Part shown: one piece after another, positions 8,753-17,891 of the stretch
How positions within the stretch are numbered: position 1 is the first letter of the stretch
Layout of the letters: each line of letters starts with the position of its first letter
Source of the DNA: Alphaproteobacteria bacterium UBA830
Lineage (GTDB): Bacteria > Pseudomonadota > Alphaproteobacteria > MPNO01 > UBA830
Direction: 5' to 3'
NCBI GenBank assembly: GCA_905181725.1
Contig: CAJIYX010000059.1
Span: 1 to 64,000 of the forward strand
Length of the DNA: 64,000 nucleotides
Notes under the pieces: generated by a model
Told to the model about the DNA's origin: nothing
Databases searched by the model: none
The model's input: only the letters and a program-made list of their open reading frames with translations
Position numbers and translations under genes: made by a program

Positions 8753-8856
8753 TGCAGCGCTCCCGTCAGGTCATCAAGATGAAATCGTATGATATTACCG
8801 AGGCAAGTCAACGCGACCGCCCCTCTCACCCGGGGCCGGGGTTCAGAGACCCGGGG

Positions 8857-9648
8857 TTAGAGCCCTGCGGAATCGCCGCCGTCGATGCGCCAGTTTCCGC
8901 CCGTCAGATAACCGGCATGGCCACCGCACAGATAGGCAATCATGGCACCGAATTCTTTCGGCGTGCCGAACCGGCCCGCCGGCGTGTTTTCCTCGCGCCT
9001 CGCCAGTTCCTTTTCCTGCGTTAGGCCTTTCTTGGCGCCGAGCGTCGCCGCCGTGTTTCGTGTCCGTTCAGTCAGCACAGCGGTTGGTGACACGACATTT
9101 ACGGTCACGCCGTCGCGCACGACCTGGTGCGACAGGGTTTTGAAATAATGCGCCATCGCGGTCCGGAACATGCTGGACAGCACATTTGTCGGCACCGGTT
9201 CGGCGATCGCGGCGGCACCGACCATCAGGATACGCCCCCACTTGCGCTCCTGCATGCCGGGTACGAGCCGCTGGATAACGCGGACCTGGCTCAGGATCAT
9301 GGGGTTTAGCTGAGTGGCGATCTCTTCCTGGCTGACCTCAAGGGCTGTCCGCAATGGCGGCCCGCCATGATTGGCGAACAGGATATCGATGGGCCCGCCA
9401 AGGGCTGCTTCCGCGGCGTCGACCAGGGTGTCCATATTGGCGGGATCCGACAGGTCGCCCTGCAGGCCGAATGCCGTCTGACCAGTTTCGTCCGTGATTT
9501 TCCCCGCTGCCGCTTCGGCGCGTACGCTATCCGATCCGCTGACGCAGACCTTTACGCCTTCCTGCGCCAGCGCCAGCGCCGATGCATATCCAAGCCCGCC
9601 GCTCGAGGCGAGCAGCAATGCCCGCCGTCCTGCGATTCCGAGTTCCAT
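8857..9648 (-). CDS. SDR family oxidoreductase with non-canonical active site
   Basis: A 263-residue Rossmann protein. The cofactor motif reads LLLASSGGLGYASALALA at the N-terminus in place of TGxxxGxG, NHGGPP stands for the NNAG motif near residue 91, and the usual YxxxK is absent: the region reads NVLSSMFRTAMAHYFKTL. This matches an atypical SDR branch in which Tyr is lost and only the Lys-like position is kept, so a standard keto-reductase mechanism is not assured. The C-terminus YLTGGNWRIDGGDSAGL is normal. It is followed 11 bases later on the coding-order side by the hydrolase gene upstream, so the two are probably co-transcribed. Confidence 0.85.
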   Translation of the reverse strand: MELGIAGRRALLLASSGGLGYASALALAQEGVKVCVSGSDSVRAEAAAGKITDETGQTAFGLQGDLSDPANMDTLVDAAEAALGGPIDILFANHGGPPLRTALEVSQEEIATQLNPMILSQVRVIQRLVPGMQERKWGRILMVGAAAIAEPVPTNVLSSMFRTAMAHYFKTLSHQVVRDGVTVNVVSPTAVLTERTRNTAATLGAKKGLTQEKELARREENTPAGRFGTPKEFGAMIAYLCGGHAGYLTGGNWRIDGGDSAGL

Positions 9649-9659
9649 ATGCTGAGTTC

Positions 9660-10556
9660 CTATTTATCCAGCCGGTCGGGCAGGGTGAGAAAAGCTTCCA
9701 TGGCGTGCCAGAACCGCCGCCGGTTCAACCCCAGCTGCGTGACATGCGCCTGCCCGGCAAAGACCGTAAACTGCTTGTCCATGTTGGGCAATAACCGGAA
9801 AAAATTCATCAGATCTTCTTCGGTGGCGACCCCGTCATGCTCGCCGCGCACGATCATCACCGGACAGGTGATCTTCGTCGGATCGACCACCGGCAAATTC
9901 GCGCACATATCGACATACGTGCCGGTGGGTACCGTATCGCCGTATTGCAGTTCGGTTTTGGCCAGAGTTTCCGTGACGATCTGCTCGGACGTGCCGGGCT
10001 TGTCGCGGGTAAAAATTGATTCGAAGAAGGCGCGGTCGACCGGGCGGGTATTATGCGTACGGAAATACTCCAAGTTTTCCGCGCGCTTGATCAGCGTCGG
10101 TGCATCCTTGCCGGTCCAGACGAAGGCATTGAGCACCAGGCGCGTGACGGCTTTGGGGCGGGCTTCGGCAAAGGCTGCTGCCCGCAGCGCGCCCGACGAA
10201 GAGCCATAAAACAGCGCAGTCGTCGCACCTGTTTCGCGTGTCATGAGGTCAAATCCTGCCTTCAGGTCTGCGACGCCGCTCGCAATATCGGAATTTCCGT
10301 CGGTGCGGGATGATCTTCCGTAGCCTTCATGGTCAAGCGCCCAGACATCGAAGCCGGCCTCGGCGAAACGGTCCATCAGCGAATAATCATCGCGGCCCGG
10401 CACCTGCAGATCGAAGCCGGTCTGCCCAGAAAAAGACGAGCCATGGACGAGGAACAGAACGGGTGCGTTATTCGACGTTGTCAGGCGCTTGCGGAACATG
10501 AAGAGGTCCACATCGCCCTTCTTTGCCCAGTATTCGTCTGGCCGGATGTCGCTCAC
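9660..10556 (-). CDS. Alpha/beta hydrolase fold protein
   Basis: A 298-residue serine hydrolase. It shows LFLVHGSSFSGQTGFD (oxyanion HG) near residue 40, WALDHEGYGRS, nucleophile elbow FYGSSSGALRAAAF near 120, and an acid/His end in VRGEHDGVATEEDL and FAGQAHVTQLGLNRRRFW. The start is the GTG at 10556: GAGGAG sits six bases upstream of it, whereas the farther TTG at 10586 has no ribosome site. The gene is immediately upstream of the SDR. A decayed relative of its C-terminus lies about 800 bases away at 11341-11535. Confidence 0.85.
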   Translation of the reverse strand: MSDIRPDEYWAKKGDVDLFMFRKRLTTSNNAPVLFLVHGSSFSGQTGFDLQVPGRDDYSLMDRFAEAGFDVWALDHEGYGRSSRTDGNSDIASGVADLKAGFDLMTRETGATTALFYGSSSGALRAAAFAEARPKAVTRLVLNAFVWTGKDAPTLIKRAENLEYFRTHNTRPVDRAFFESIFTRDKPGTSEQIVTETLAKTELQYGDTVPTGTYVDMCANLPVVDPTKITCPVMIVRGEHDGVATEEDLMNFFRLLPNMDKQFTVFAGQAHVTQLGLNRRRFWHAMEAFLTLPDRLDK

Positions 10557-10642
10557 GCTTCTCTCCTCAAATGCCCTTACCGTCAAAAAATCGGGCGGAT
10601 GCCAGTGGCGTCCGCCCGATGTAACGATAGCGTCTGCGCCGG

Positions 10643-11266
10643 TTATTTAATCGGCGAAAACGGCGCTGCGAGGACGATCTTGTTCGCCTGTGTCTGCAGC
10701 GTTTCCTTGCGGCCCTTGGGCGGCCAGATGCCTTTGGCGGCAGCTTCGGCACGCACTTCGGCGCGGTGCTCGAGGCTTTCATAGGCCCAGATATGCACGA
10801 ACTTGTTCAGGCTGCCCGCATCGGTGTGCATGGCCATGACCAGTTCGGACATTTCGAGGCGCTTCGGCAGAGCCTTTTCCCAGTTCTTGTAGACTTCGCC
10901 GATCATGCCCGGAATGACCTGATATTCGCGCCATTCGAAGATCGGTCCCTTATTCCCTTTGGCGAAGACCGGGGTCATCGGTGACGGGGTGAACAATTCC
11001 GACTGCATGTGCTCCTGCAGATGCGCGACCTTCGGCGGCCAGGAATATTTCTTGTCCGAAACGGATTTCACGCGTTTCTTGTCGCGCTCCACGCCGTCCT
11101 TGTACGGCCAGATATGGATCACTTCGTTCAGCGGTCCGATCTCTGTGTGGAAGAACGCGGAGATCTTTGACAGGCTCTGGCGTTTCTCATAGGCCTTGCC
11201 GAATGTATTGATAAATTCCGGCACGCCCCGAGGTTTCAGCCGGTAGGTTCTGACTTCGTACAACAT
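10643..11266 (-). CDS. NIPSNAP family protein (two tandem NIPSNAP/dimeric barrel domains)
   Basis: A 207-residue protein with two repeats of the NIPSNAP fold. Each begins with a Y/WEVRTYRLK-like strand (MLYEVRTYRLKPRGV at 1, IFEWREYQVIPGM near 108) and contains a VIHIWPYKD or FVHIWAYES strand. The ATG at 11266 is preceded by AAAGGAG at good spacing. The function of the family is unknown; in bacteria it often sits beside catabolic hydrolases and oxygenases, as it does here. Confidence 0.85.
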   Translation of the reverse strand: MLYEVRTYRLKPRGVPEFINTFGKAYEKRQSLSKISAFFHTEIGPLNEVIHIWPYKDGVERDKKRVKSVSDKKYSWPPKVAHLQEHMQSELFTPSPMTPVFAKGNKGPIFEWREYQVIPGMIGEVYKNWEKALPKRLEMSELVMAMHTDAGSLNKFVHIWAYESLEHRAEVRAEAAAKGIWPPKGRKETLQTQANKIVLAAPFSPIK

Positions 11267-11340
11267 GATGACTCCTTTCGATTTTGAATTATATGAAATT
11301 GGTAGAGGATTTTTTATGCTGCGGCCAGCCCGCGGGGAAC

Positions 11341-11535
11341 TCAGACCCACTCGGCGCGGGCGGGCATTCCCAGAAACGATTTTAGCGCATGCCAAAAACG
11401 CCCCCGATTAATGTCGAGCTGCGTGTTATGCGCCATGCCCTCGATCGACACGATCTGCTTGTCGCAGTGGGGCAGGCGGGAGAAAAAATCGATCACGTCG
11501 GCATCGGTCGCGATGCCGTGGGGCGTTATGAGAAT
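11341..11535 (-). pseudogene. Alpha/beta hydrolase C-terminal remnant
   Basis: A 65-codon minus-strand frame ends in TGA at 11341-11343 and is closed upstream by an in-frame TAA. It reads GIATDADVIDFFSRLP, then DKQIVSIEGMAHNTQL, then NRGRFWHALKSFLGMP. About half of 53 aligned residues are identical to the C-terminus of the hydrolase at 9660-10556, including the AH(x)TQL and RFWHA segments with the catalytic His. The first three quarters of the gene are missing, so this is the relic of a duplicated or second hydrolase. Confidence 0.75.
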
Positions 11536-11594
11536 TTATATCGTCGCGCGGCAACGGGAATGCTAAAATAGCGGAAATTGGAGGGAGAACGCAG

Positions 11595-12209
11595 ATGCCC
11601 GATACAGGCACGGCAACCGACATCTCAGCGAGAAGCGAGACCGCACTGGCGTCCCGCGGCATCCATCATCTTGCGCTCACCACCGAAGACATGCAGATGA
11701 CGACGGACTTTTTCGTCAACGTCGTCGGCATGCAGCTGGTGCATGCAATGAAGGTTCCGCCCGGTGTCGGCACGGGGCCCAGTAACCGGGGTAACCCGCC
11801 TTACGAGGAAATCCGGCACTATTTCTTCGACATGGGCAATGACAGCCTGCTCGCCTATTTCGAAATTCCGAAGGGCGAAAAAAAACTATCCGACCGGGAC
11901 GATATAGGGGGCATGCAGCACTGCGCTTTCACGGTAACCCCCGATCAGCTTGAAGCGTTGCGTCAGCGATTGGCCGCGGCGGGCGTCGAACATGACGGAC
12001 CGGTCGATATTCTGCCGGGTTTGGTGTCGATGTATTTCAAGGACCCGAACGGCGTTCGCATGGAAGCCTGCTGCCAACCCGCGGAAGGTGACAACCCGAG
12101 CGTGATCGGCTCGGTGCTGCAGACCAGGGCGCAGGCGCGGGCCGAGCTTGAAACCACGGGCGCGTCGGAGGAATGGATTCAACAGGTCACGGCGAACCTG
12201 GCCGACTGA
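11595..12209 (+). CDS. VOC superfamily protein (glyoxalase/dioxygenase fold)
   Basis: A 204-residue metal-binding barrel protein. The first module begins with RGIHHLALTTEDMQMTTDFF, the second with GGMQHCAFTVTPDQL, and the last strand is YFKDPNGVRMEACC; these give the His, His and Glu ligands usual in the family. A 30-residue tail follows. The ribosome site GGAGGGAG precedes the ATG. Family members act as lyases, isomerases or extradiol dioxygenases; nothing in the sequence fixes the substrate, though the surroundings suggest ring or side-chain catabolism. Confidence 0.85.
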   Translation: MPDTGTATDISARSETALASRGIHHLALTTEDMQMTTDFFVNVVGMQLVHAMKVPPGVGTGPSNRGNPPYEEIRHYFFDMGNDSLLAYFEIPKGEKKLSDRDDIGGMQHCAFTVTPDQLEALRQRLAAAGVEHDGPVDILPGLVSMYFKDPNGVRMEACCQPAEGDNPSVIGSVLQTRAQARAELETTGASEEWIQQVTANLAD

Positions 12210-12267
12210 TCTGCCAGATTGATCCGCGAGACTGGCTGGGCCGGCTGGCCCGACAGGCTTCCCGCGA

Positions 12268-12819
12268 TCAGGAGTCGATGGATTCTTTTTTGAACTTGTA
12301 GAACTCGTTCTGCGGTGCGGGCCGGGTGTCGGTCCAGGCTTTAAGCGCGGCATGTGCCTCGGTGCGATGCACTGTGCGTTCGCTCTCGCCGATCACCTCG
12401 CAGGTGATCTCGAGGCGGATACCGTTCGGATCGAAGAAATAGATCGATTTGACGAATTCGTGGTCGGTCATCCCGACGACCTCGATCCCGGCGGCTTCCA
12501 GCCGCGTTTTCCATTCCTCGACCTCTGCAACGGTTTTCACCTGCATGGCGAAATGGTTCACCCAGGACGGGGTTTCCGGATCGGGAATGCACGACGTTTC
12601 GTCGCCCAGATCGAAAAATGCGATGTAGCTGCCATCCGCGTATTCGAAAAACAGATGAACATACGGATCAGTGGCGCCTGTGCTGGGCACGCTGTCGGCC
12701 TGAATTACATGCGCCAGCGGCAGATTGAGCAGGTCTTCATAGAAACTGCGGGTCTCCTCGGCGTTCCGGCAGCGATAGGCGCAGTGATGCAGTCCGCTGA
12801 TACGATTTAAGGTCGTCAT
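12268..12819 (-). CDS. VOC superfamily protein
   Basis: A 183-residue protein, convergent with the VOC gene upstream. It begins SGLHHCAYRCRNAEETRSFYEDLL, has VNHFAMQVKTVAEVEEW in the middle, and ends its fold with YFFDPNGIRLEITCEV, giving the H-H-E type metal site. GAGGA seven bases before the ATG supports the start. It resembles extradiol-dioxygenase-like VOC proteins of catabolic clusters. It is not a recent copy of the neighbouring VOC gene, since little outside the fold signature agrees. Confidence 0.85.
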   Translation of the reverse strand: MTTLNRISGLHHCAYRCRNAEETRSFYEDLLNLPLAHVIQADSVPSTGATDPYVHLFFEYADGSYIAFFDLGDETSCIPDPETPSWVNHFAMQVKTVAEVEEWKTRLEAAGIEVVGMTDHEFVKSIYFFDPNGIRLEITCEVIGESERTVHRTEAHAALKAWTDTRPAPQNEFYKFKKESIDS

Positions 12820-12865
12820 ATCGAAATCCTCACGGTCAATCTGTCATCCAAGGTGAAAATCTATC

Positions 12866-13366
12866 TCAAACGATGCGTGATGTCTCCAACGGGCCTTCCT
12901 TACGGAGCATCCAGCTCACCGGACCGCACCTGGCGGCGGATTTCCGCCAATGTGCTGCCACACCCTGAAAGTAACTCTGCGACATGCGTTCGGCGAATGC
13001 TGTTTCTTCCGGACTGCCATCTGCCAGTCCGTCGACATCCAGGGTGAATGTAAAACGAAGTCCCATACTGCCGTCGTCCAGTGTGAGGATTTCGTTCAGG
13101 ATCGTGCCCATGGCGGCGCTTCTGGTGCGCTCGAACGTCACGCGTTCTTCAGGCTCGAAGGTCACGCGTTCCTGCATGTCCTCGTCGCGTAGTGTAAAAT
13201 CCCGCAGCAGCCAGTTATCGCCCCGGTCGATGACCGTGCATGCGGTCATGGCGTCCAGAAACGGGACCGGATTTTCCGCCTTCAGCAGCAATCCCTGCCA
13301 GATCTGGGGACGGTTCAGGGCGGGTTCTTTGGTATTCACCGGCATCGTATGGCTGAGCGTGAACAT
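12866..13366 (-). CDS. SRPBCC family protein, DUF1857/AtaL-like
   Basis: A 166-residue protein whose layout matches the AtaL-like branch of the START/SRPBCC fold: HTMPVN, NRPQIWQGLLLKAENPVPFLDAM near residue 18, TACTVIDRGDNWLLRDFTL, then ERVTFEPEERVTFERTRS with the repeated ERVTFE strand, and an amphipathic final helix AFAERMSQSYFQGVAAHWRK. GGGGAGG precedes the ATG. The fold binds hydrophobic ligands in a deep pocket; the ligand is unknown. Confidence 0.8.
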   Translation of the reverse strand: MFTLSHTMPVNTKEPALNRPQIWQGLLLKAENPVPFLDAMTACTVIDRGDNWLLRDFTLRDEDMQERVTFEPEERVTFERTRSAAMGTILNEILTLDDGSMGLRFTFTLDVDGLADGSPEETAFAERMSQSYFQGVAAHWRKSAARCGPVSWMLRKEGPLETSRIV

Positions 13367-13477
13367 TGGCGCCTCCCCTTTTAATTGATGCTATGCCGGT
13401 GGTGCGATTGCGGCAAGCAAGCTGCGCGATTTACACGATTCATCGCATCCTCTAAAGCTGCGCCCGAACGGAGTGGT

Positions 13478-14116
13478 ATGCCATCCAGCAAAGATAAATC
13501 AGGGCCCGGCGGCAAACCCGTGATCGCCTATGACCAGCGCCTGGCGAAGGCCGTTGTCAGCGTGATCGAGGGGTTGCCGATTTCGCCCAATGCGCTGACG
13601 GCGCTCGGTATGGTGATAGGCATTGCGTCAGGCTTTCTCTATGCCGAAGGTACGTGGCCCGCGATGCTCGGCGGCTCGTTCCTGTTCATGGTCGCGGTGT
13701 GGATGGACCATGTCGACGGCGAATTCGCCCGGTCGACGGGGAAAACCAGCACTTTCGGGCACTATTTCGATCATGTCGGTGCGATGTCGAGCTATTGCGC
13801 GATGTTTGTCGGCGCCGGGTACGGTCTGCGGGATACCTGGCTTGGCGAATGGGCGGTGCCCTGCGGGATTACCGCGGGCGTGTCGGTCGCGCTGATCTTT
13901 TCGATCCGGATGTGGCAGGAAAGCGTCTATGGCAAGGAAACGACCGAACAGGCCGTTCGCGGCGGCTTCGAGATAGAAGATACGTTGTACGTTGTGGGTC
14001 CGATCACCTGGATTGGCGCAATGCCGCCCTTCATCGCCGCCGCCGGTATCGGCACGCCGCTCTATCTGCTCTACGCTACTTGGGAAGCTGCGGGCCACGT
14101 GCGGCGCAACCGCTGA
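13478..14116 (+). CDS. CDP-alcohol phosphatidyltransferase family membrane protein lacking the last motif Asp
   Basis: A 212-residue integral membrane protein. The family motif D-x2-D-G-x2-A-R-x8-G-x3-D-x3-D is visible as DHVDGEFARSTG and FGHYFDHVGAM around residues 78-104, but the final Asp, thought to be the general base, is Ala. The flanking helices (ALTALGMVIGIASGF, MLGGSFLFMVAVWM, ITAGVSVALIFSI) are as expected. GGAG four bases before ATG 13478 sets the start. Its TGA overlaps the ATG of the hpnN-like gene, so the two are coupled, which hints at a role in hopanoid or envelope lipid metabolism. Confidence 0.85.
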   Translation: MPSSKDKSGPGGKPVIAYDQRLAKAVVSVIEGLPISPNALTALGMVIGIASGFLYAEGTWPAMLGGSFLFMVAVWMDHVDGEFARSTGKTSTFGHYFDHVGAMSSYCAMFVGAGYGLRDTWLGEWAVPCGITAGVSVALIFSIRMWQESVYGKETTEQAVRGGFEIEDTLYVVGPITWIGAMPPFIAAAGIGTPLYLLYATWEAAGHVRRNR

Positions 14117-16761
14117 TGTCTGGCCCGCGTAGTGGCGCTGGCAGGGAAAGAGCCAATCCGTTTTCGACGATGATGGGCGCCATAATATCTTATGGCCAGA
14201 TGTCGCCATGGGTAGTGCTGGCGGGCGCGCTTGTTTTTACGGCTCTTTCGGGTTTTTACGCCGTCGGTAATCTGAAGATCGATACAGACACGGCCGGCAT
14301 GATTTCAGAGGATTTGCCGTTTCGTCAGCGTTACAAGGCATTTCGCGAGGCATTCCCCGCCCTGTCAGATAATGTCGCGATTGTTGTCGATGCCGACCTG
14401 CCCGACCGCGCAGATGAAGCCACGGAAATTCTCGCTGCCAAACTGCGCGCCGATCCGGAAAAATTCCCATTCGTCTTTTCGCCCGAGACCAACCCTTTCT
14501 TCGTGCGCAACGGCCTGCTCTATCTCGATCGTGAGGCTCTTGCAGATCTGTCCGACGAGATCGCGGAATCCCAAGCGTTTCTCGTAAAACTCGCGGGAGA
14601 CCCCTCAATGCGCGGTCTTGCCGCTGTTTTGATCGACGCTGTCGACGGTATTGAGGAGAAAGAACAGGCGGCGCGTATCGCGACGGTGTTGGACCGTTTG
14701 ACGGCCGTCGCGACGTCAGTCGGGCAGGATAAGCCCGCTGCGTTGTCATGGCGCGCCCTGATCGGCGGGGCGCAGGATAAAGGAACGACGCGGCGGGTGA
14801 TCATCACCCAGCCACGCGTCGATTTCAGCTCACTTTCTCCGGCGGCCGGCGCCATGGAGCGTATCCGCGCGCTCGCACGCGAGTCGGGTCTGACGCCTGA
14901 GACCGGGGTGACGGTGCGGCTGACCGGCGGTGTTGTAATCTCGACGGAGGAGCTCGAAAGCGTCACGACAGGTGCCACGAATGCGGGGCTTGTCAGCCTT
15001 GTGCTGGTGACACTGCTGCTGGCCTGGGGGATCCGGTCGCTGCGTCTGGTGCTTGCGATCCTCGCGGCCCTGATCGTCGGTCTTGTCTGGACGGCGGGCT
15101 TCACGACCCTGGCGATCGGCCATCTCAATCTGGTTTCGGTCGCGTTCGCGGTGTTGTTTATCGGGCTAGGGGTCGATTTCGGTATCCACTTCGCGCTGCG
15201 GTTCCGCGAGGAACGTCTCGGTGACGACGATGGCGACAGCGATCCGCCCGATGCATTGCGCCGCACGGGGCGTGGACTGTCGGGGCCTCTGGCGCTCTGT
15301 GCGCTCGCTGCTGCAATCTCGTTCTTCTCGTTCGTGCCGACCGACTACCGCGGCCTGTCGGAGCTCGGCCTGATTGCGGGCGTCGGCATGTTTATCGCCT
15401 TTACTGCGACGTTCACAATCATACCGGCCTTCCTCACGGTTTTCCCGCCGGGTGCGCTGGCGTCCTCGCCGACTGGGCGTAAATCGCCCTCGCTGCCGGA
15501 CCGGCGTATCGCTGTCGCAGCACTTATTCTCGGGGGAGCTGCCGCCGCGACCGTCCCGTTTGCGCGGTTCGATCTCGATCCGATCAAGCTACGTGATCCG
15601 TCGACGGAATCCGTCAGCACCTTCCGCGATCTTGCCGCGACGGCGGGCGCGTCTCCTTATACGATAGAGCTGCTGACACCTTCGCTGTCAGACGCTTATA
15701 CTCTGGCCGGAAAACTTCGCGCCCTGCCCGAGGTCGGCAAGACCGTGACGGCCACCGATCTCGTGCCGACCGAGCAGACCGAAAAGCTCGAGATGATCGA
15801 TGACCTGAATATCTTTCTGGCGCCGCTCCGGCTGGATAGCCCGGCGGCTGCATTGAATGCCGCGGATCGCGAAAAAGCATTCGTGACACTTCGCGCGGCC
15901 CTCGCGCGCGGTGCCGCGCGTGATCTTCCTGACCTGGCCGACCTTGCAGCGGCGGCAACCAGGCTGAATACCGCCTTGGCGGCGTTGGATGCCGGGGCGG
16001 ATGACGGGACAAAACAGGCAGCGTTCGAAGCCCTAGTATTCAGACATTTTTCGCCGCAGATAGACCGTTTGAAGCTGACCCTGGATGCCGGGCCCTTGGC
16101 GTTGAAGGATTTGCCGGCCGAAATTCTGGACCGTTATCTTGCGCCGAACGGCCGTGCCCGGGTTCAGGTCTACCCGACCGGAAACCTGGAAGACCCGGAG
16201 GCGCTGAAACGCTTCGTAGAGGCCGTGCGGACAATCGCGCCGGATGCCACCGACAGCCCGGTGGAGATTATCGAAGCGGGCAGGGCGGTGGTCAATTCGG
16301 TTGTGACCGCCGCGCTGATTTCCATTTTCGCCGTCACGCTGATGATTTTTCTGGTACTCAGATCGGCGCGGGATACCCTGCTGGTGCTTATCCCGCTGCT
16401 TCTGGCCGCCCTGTATACGGTGGCGGCGACAGTTTTGCTGTCGATGCCGTTCAATTTCGCCAACGTGATCGTGCTGCCGCTGCTGATGGGGCTGGGCGTC
16501 GCCAATGGCATACATCTTGTCGCCCGCGCGCGCGAAGAAAGTTCCGGTGCGGCGGCGTTTTCGACATCCACACCGCGTGCGGTTATTTTCAGTTCGCTGA
16601 CGACGATCGCCTCGTTCGGCAGTCTCGCGGTCTCAAACCACCGCGGGACGGCAAGCATGGGAGAATTACTGGTGCTGTCGATCGGCCTCACCCTTGTGTG
16701 CACGCTGATCGTTCTGCCGGCATTGATGCAGCTCTGGCCGGATGAGAAGGTTAAGTCATGA
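14116..16761 (+). CDS. hpnN: Hopanoid-associated RND transporter HpnN (MMPL-type)
   Basis: An 881-residue inner-membrane RND protein. It has one helix near the N-terminus (WVVLAGALVFTALSGFYAV), a periplasmic domain, a block of helices around residues 290-440 (LVSLVLVTLLLAWGI, VAFAVLFIGLGVDFGIHFALR), a second periplasmic domain, and a final block with NVIVLPLLMGLGVANGIHLVARA. HpnN carries hopanoids to the outer membrane. The length and the single-chain two-block design fit HpnN better than AcrB. The start is the ATG overlapping the upstream TGA; an open frame reaching back to 13654 is only the shadow of the previous gene. hpnA follows 105 bases later. Confidence 0.85.
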   Translation: MSGPRSGAGRERANPFSTMMGAIISYGQMSPWVVLAGALVFTALSGFYAVGNLKIDTDTAGMISEDLPFRQRYKAFREAFPALSDNVAIVVDADLPDRADEATEILAAKLRADPEKFPFVFSPETNPFFVRNGLLYLDREALADLSDEIAESQAFLVKLAGDPSMRGLAAVLIDAVDGIEEKEQAARIATVLDRLTAVATSVGQDKPAALSWRALIGGAQDKGTTRRVIITQPRVDFSSLSPAAGAMERIRALARESGLTPETGVTVRLTGGVVISTEELESVTTGATNAGLVSLVLVTLLLAWGIRSLRLVLAILAALIVGLVWTAGFTTLAIGHLNLVSVAFAVLFIGLGVDFGIHFALRFREERLGDDDGDSDPPDALRRTGRGLSGPLALCALAAAISFFSFVPTDYRGLSELGLIAGVGMFIAFTATFTIIPAFLTVFPPGALASSPTGRKSPSLPDRRIAVAALILGGAAAATVPFARFDLDPIKLRDPSTESVSTFRDLAATAGASPYTIELLTPSLSDAYTLAGKLRALPEVGKTVTATDLVPTEQTEKLEMIDDLNIFLAPLRLDSPAAALNAADREKAFVTLRAALARGAARDLPDLADLAAAATRLNTALAALDAGADDGTKQAAFEALVFRHFSPQIDRLKLTLDAGPLALKDLPAEILDRYLAPNGRARVQVYPTGNLEDPEALKRFVEAVRTIAPDATDSPVEIIEAGRAVVNSVVTAALISIFAVTLMIFLVLRSARDTLLVLIPLLLAALYTVAATVLLSMPFNFANVIVLPLLMGLGVANGIHLVARAREESSGAAAFSTSTPRAVIFSSLTTIASFGSLAVSNHRGTASMGELLVLSIGLTLVCTLIVLPALMQLWPDEKVKS

Positions 16762-16866
16762 CCGCGAAGGCACCAAGACAGTCGATTCCCCATAATCAGG
16801 CGATATGCGCGATCATAAACATAAACGATCTGTTGCGCAGGCTGCGCCAACCTAAGGGTTAGAAAA

Positions 16867-17859
16867 ATGCGCGCGCTTGTCACCGGAACATCCGGGTTTG
16901 TCGGGTCCGCCGTCGCCAGGCGGCTGGCCGAGGACGGTCACGATATCCGGGTTCTCGTGCGGCCAACGAGCGACCGCCGCAATCTGGAAGGGCTCTCGGT
17001 CGAGATCGTCGAAGGCGATCTTGCGCAACCCGAAACGCTCGAACCCGCGGTGGTCGGCTGCGATGCCGTGTTTCACGTCGCCGCAGATTACCGTATCTGG
17101 GTGCCCGATGGCGGCGCATCCATGTACCGGGCGAATGTCGACGGCACCCGTGACCTGATCCGGGCGGCGAGCGATGGCGGGGTCAGCCGCTTCGTCTATA
17201 CCAGTTCAGTGGCCGTGCTGTACCCGTTGCCTGGCACCGGGGTCGCGGATGAGACGGCAGCCGCGACCGTCGATGACATGATCAGTCATTACAAGAAATC
17301 CAAATTCCTCGCGGAAGAAGAGGTGATGCGGCTGGTGCGTGAAGAATCCGCGCCGGTGGTGATCGTGAACCCGGCGGCGCCGTTCGGCCCGCGCGACATC
17401 AAGCCGACGCCGACCGGGCGCATCGTGCTCGATGCCGCAAAGGGCCGGATGCCCGCCTATCTCGATACCGGGCTGAATGCCGTTCATGTCGACGACGTCG
17501 CTGAAGGTCATATGCTGGCATTTGAGAAGGGCGAGATCGGCGAGAGATATATTCTTGGCGGCGACAACATGACGCTGCGCGATATTATCCAGACCGTTAC
17601 CGATCACGTCGGGCGGCCCGGTCCGTGGCTAAAACTGCCACGCGCGCCGCTTTTCCCCGTTGCCTGGGCAGCGGAACGCGTCGCCCGCGTGACCGGCCAA
17701 GAACCCGTGGTGACGGTTGATGCGCTCAGGATGGCGGCGAAGCATATGTACTATTCGTCGGACAAGGCACGAGAAAAACTGGGCTACGCGCCGCGCCCGG
17801 CCAAGCAGGCGCTGACCGAAGCCGCCGACTGGTTTCGCGAAAACGGTTTTCTGGACTAG
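16867..17859 (+). CDS. hpnA: Hopanoid-associated sugar epimerase HpnA
   Basis: A 330-residue extended SDR. It starts MRALVTGTSGFVGSAVARRL (NAD site TGxxGxxG) and has GCDAVFHVAADYRIWVPD, YTSSVAVLYP, and the catalytic pair in HYKKSKFLAEEEV (Y-x3-K) near residues 144-150. The C-terminal substrate part includes LNAVHVDDVAEGHMLAFEKG and GERYILGGDNMTL, both characteristic of HpnA. HpnA acts in hopanoid side-chain glycosylation or related lipid modification. No squalene-hopene cyclase or hpnCDE is in the window, so the cluster here is partial. Confidence 0.9.
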   Translation: MRALVTGTSGFVGSAVARRLAEDGHDIRVLVRPTSDRRNLEGLSVEIVEGDLAQPETLEPAVVGCDAVFHVAADYRIWVPDGGASMYRANVDGTRDLIRAASDGGVSRFVYTSSVAVLYPLPGTGVADETAAATVDDMISHYKKSKFLAEEEVMRLVREESAPVVIVNPAAPFGPRDIKPTPTGRIVLDAAKGRMPAYLDTGLNAVHVDDVAEGHMLAFEKGEIGERYILGGDNMTLRDIIQTVTDHVGRPGPWLKLPRAPLFPVAWAAERVARVTGQEPVVTVDALRMAAKHMYYSSDKAREKLGYAPRPAKQALTEAADWFRENGFLD

Positions 17860-17891
17860 AAGGCCCGCCGCCGTCTAGCATTTGCCGCCCG

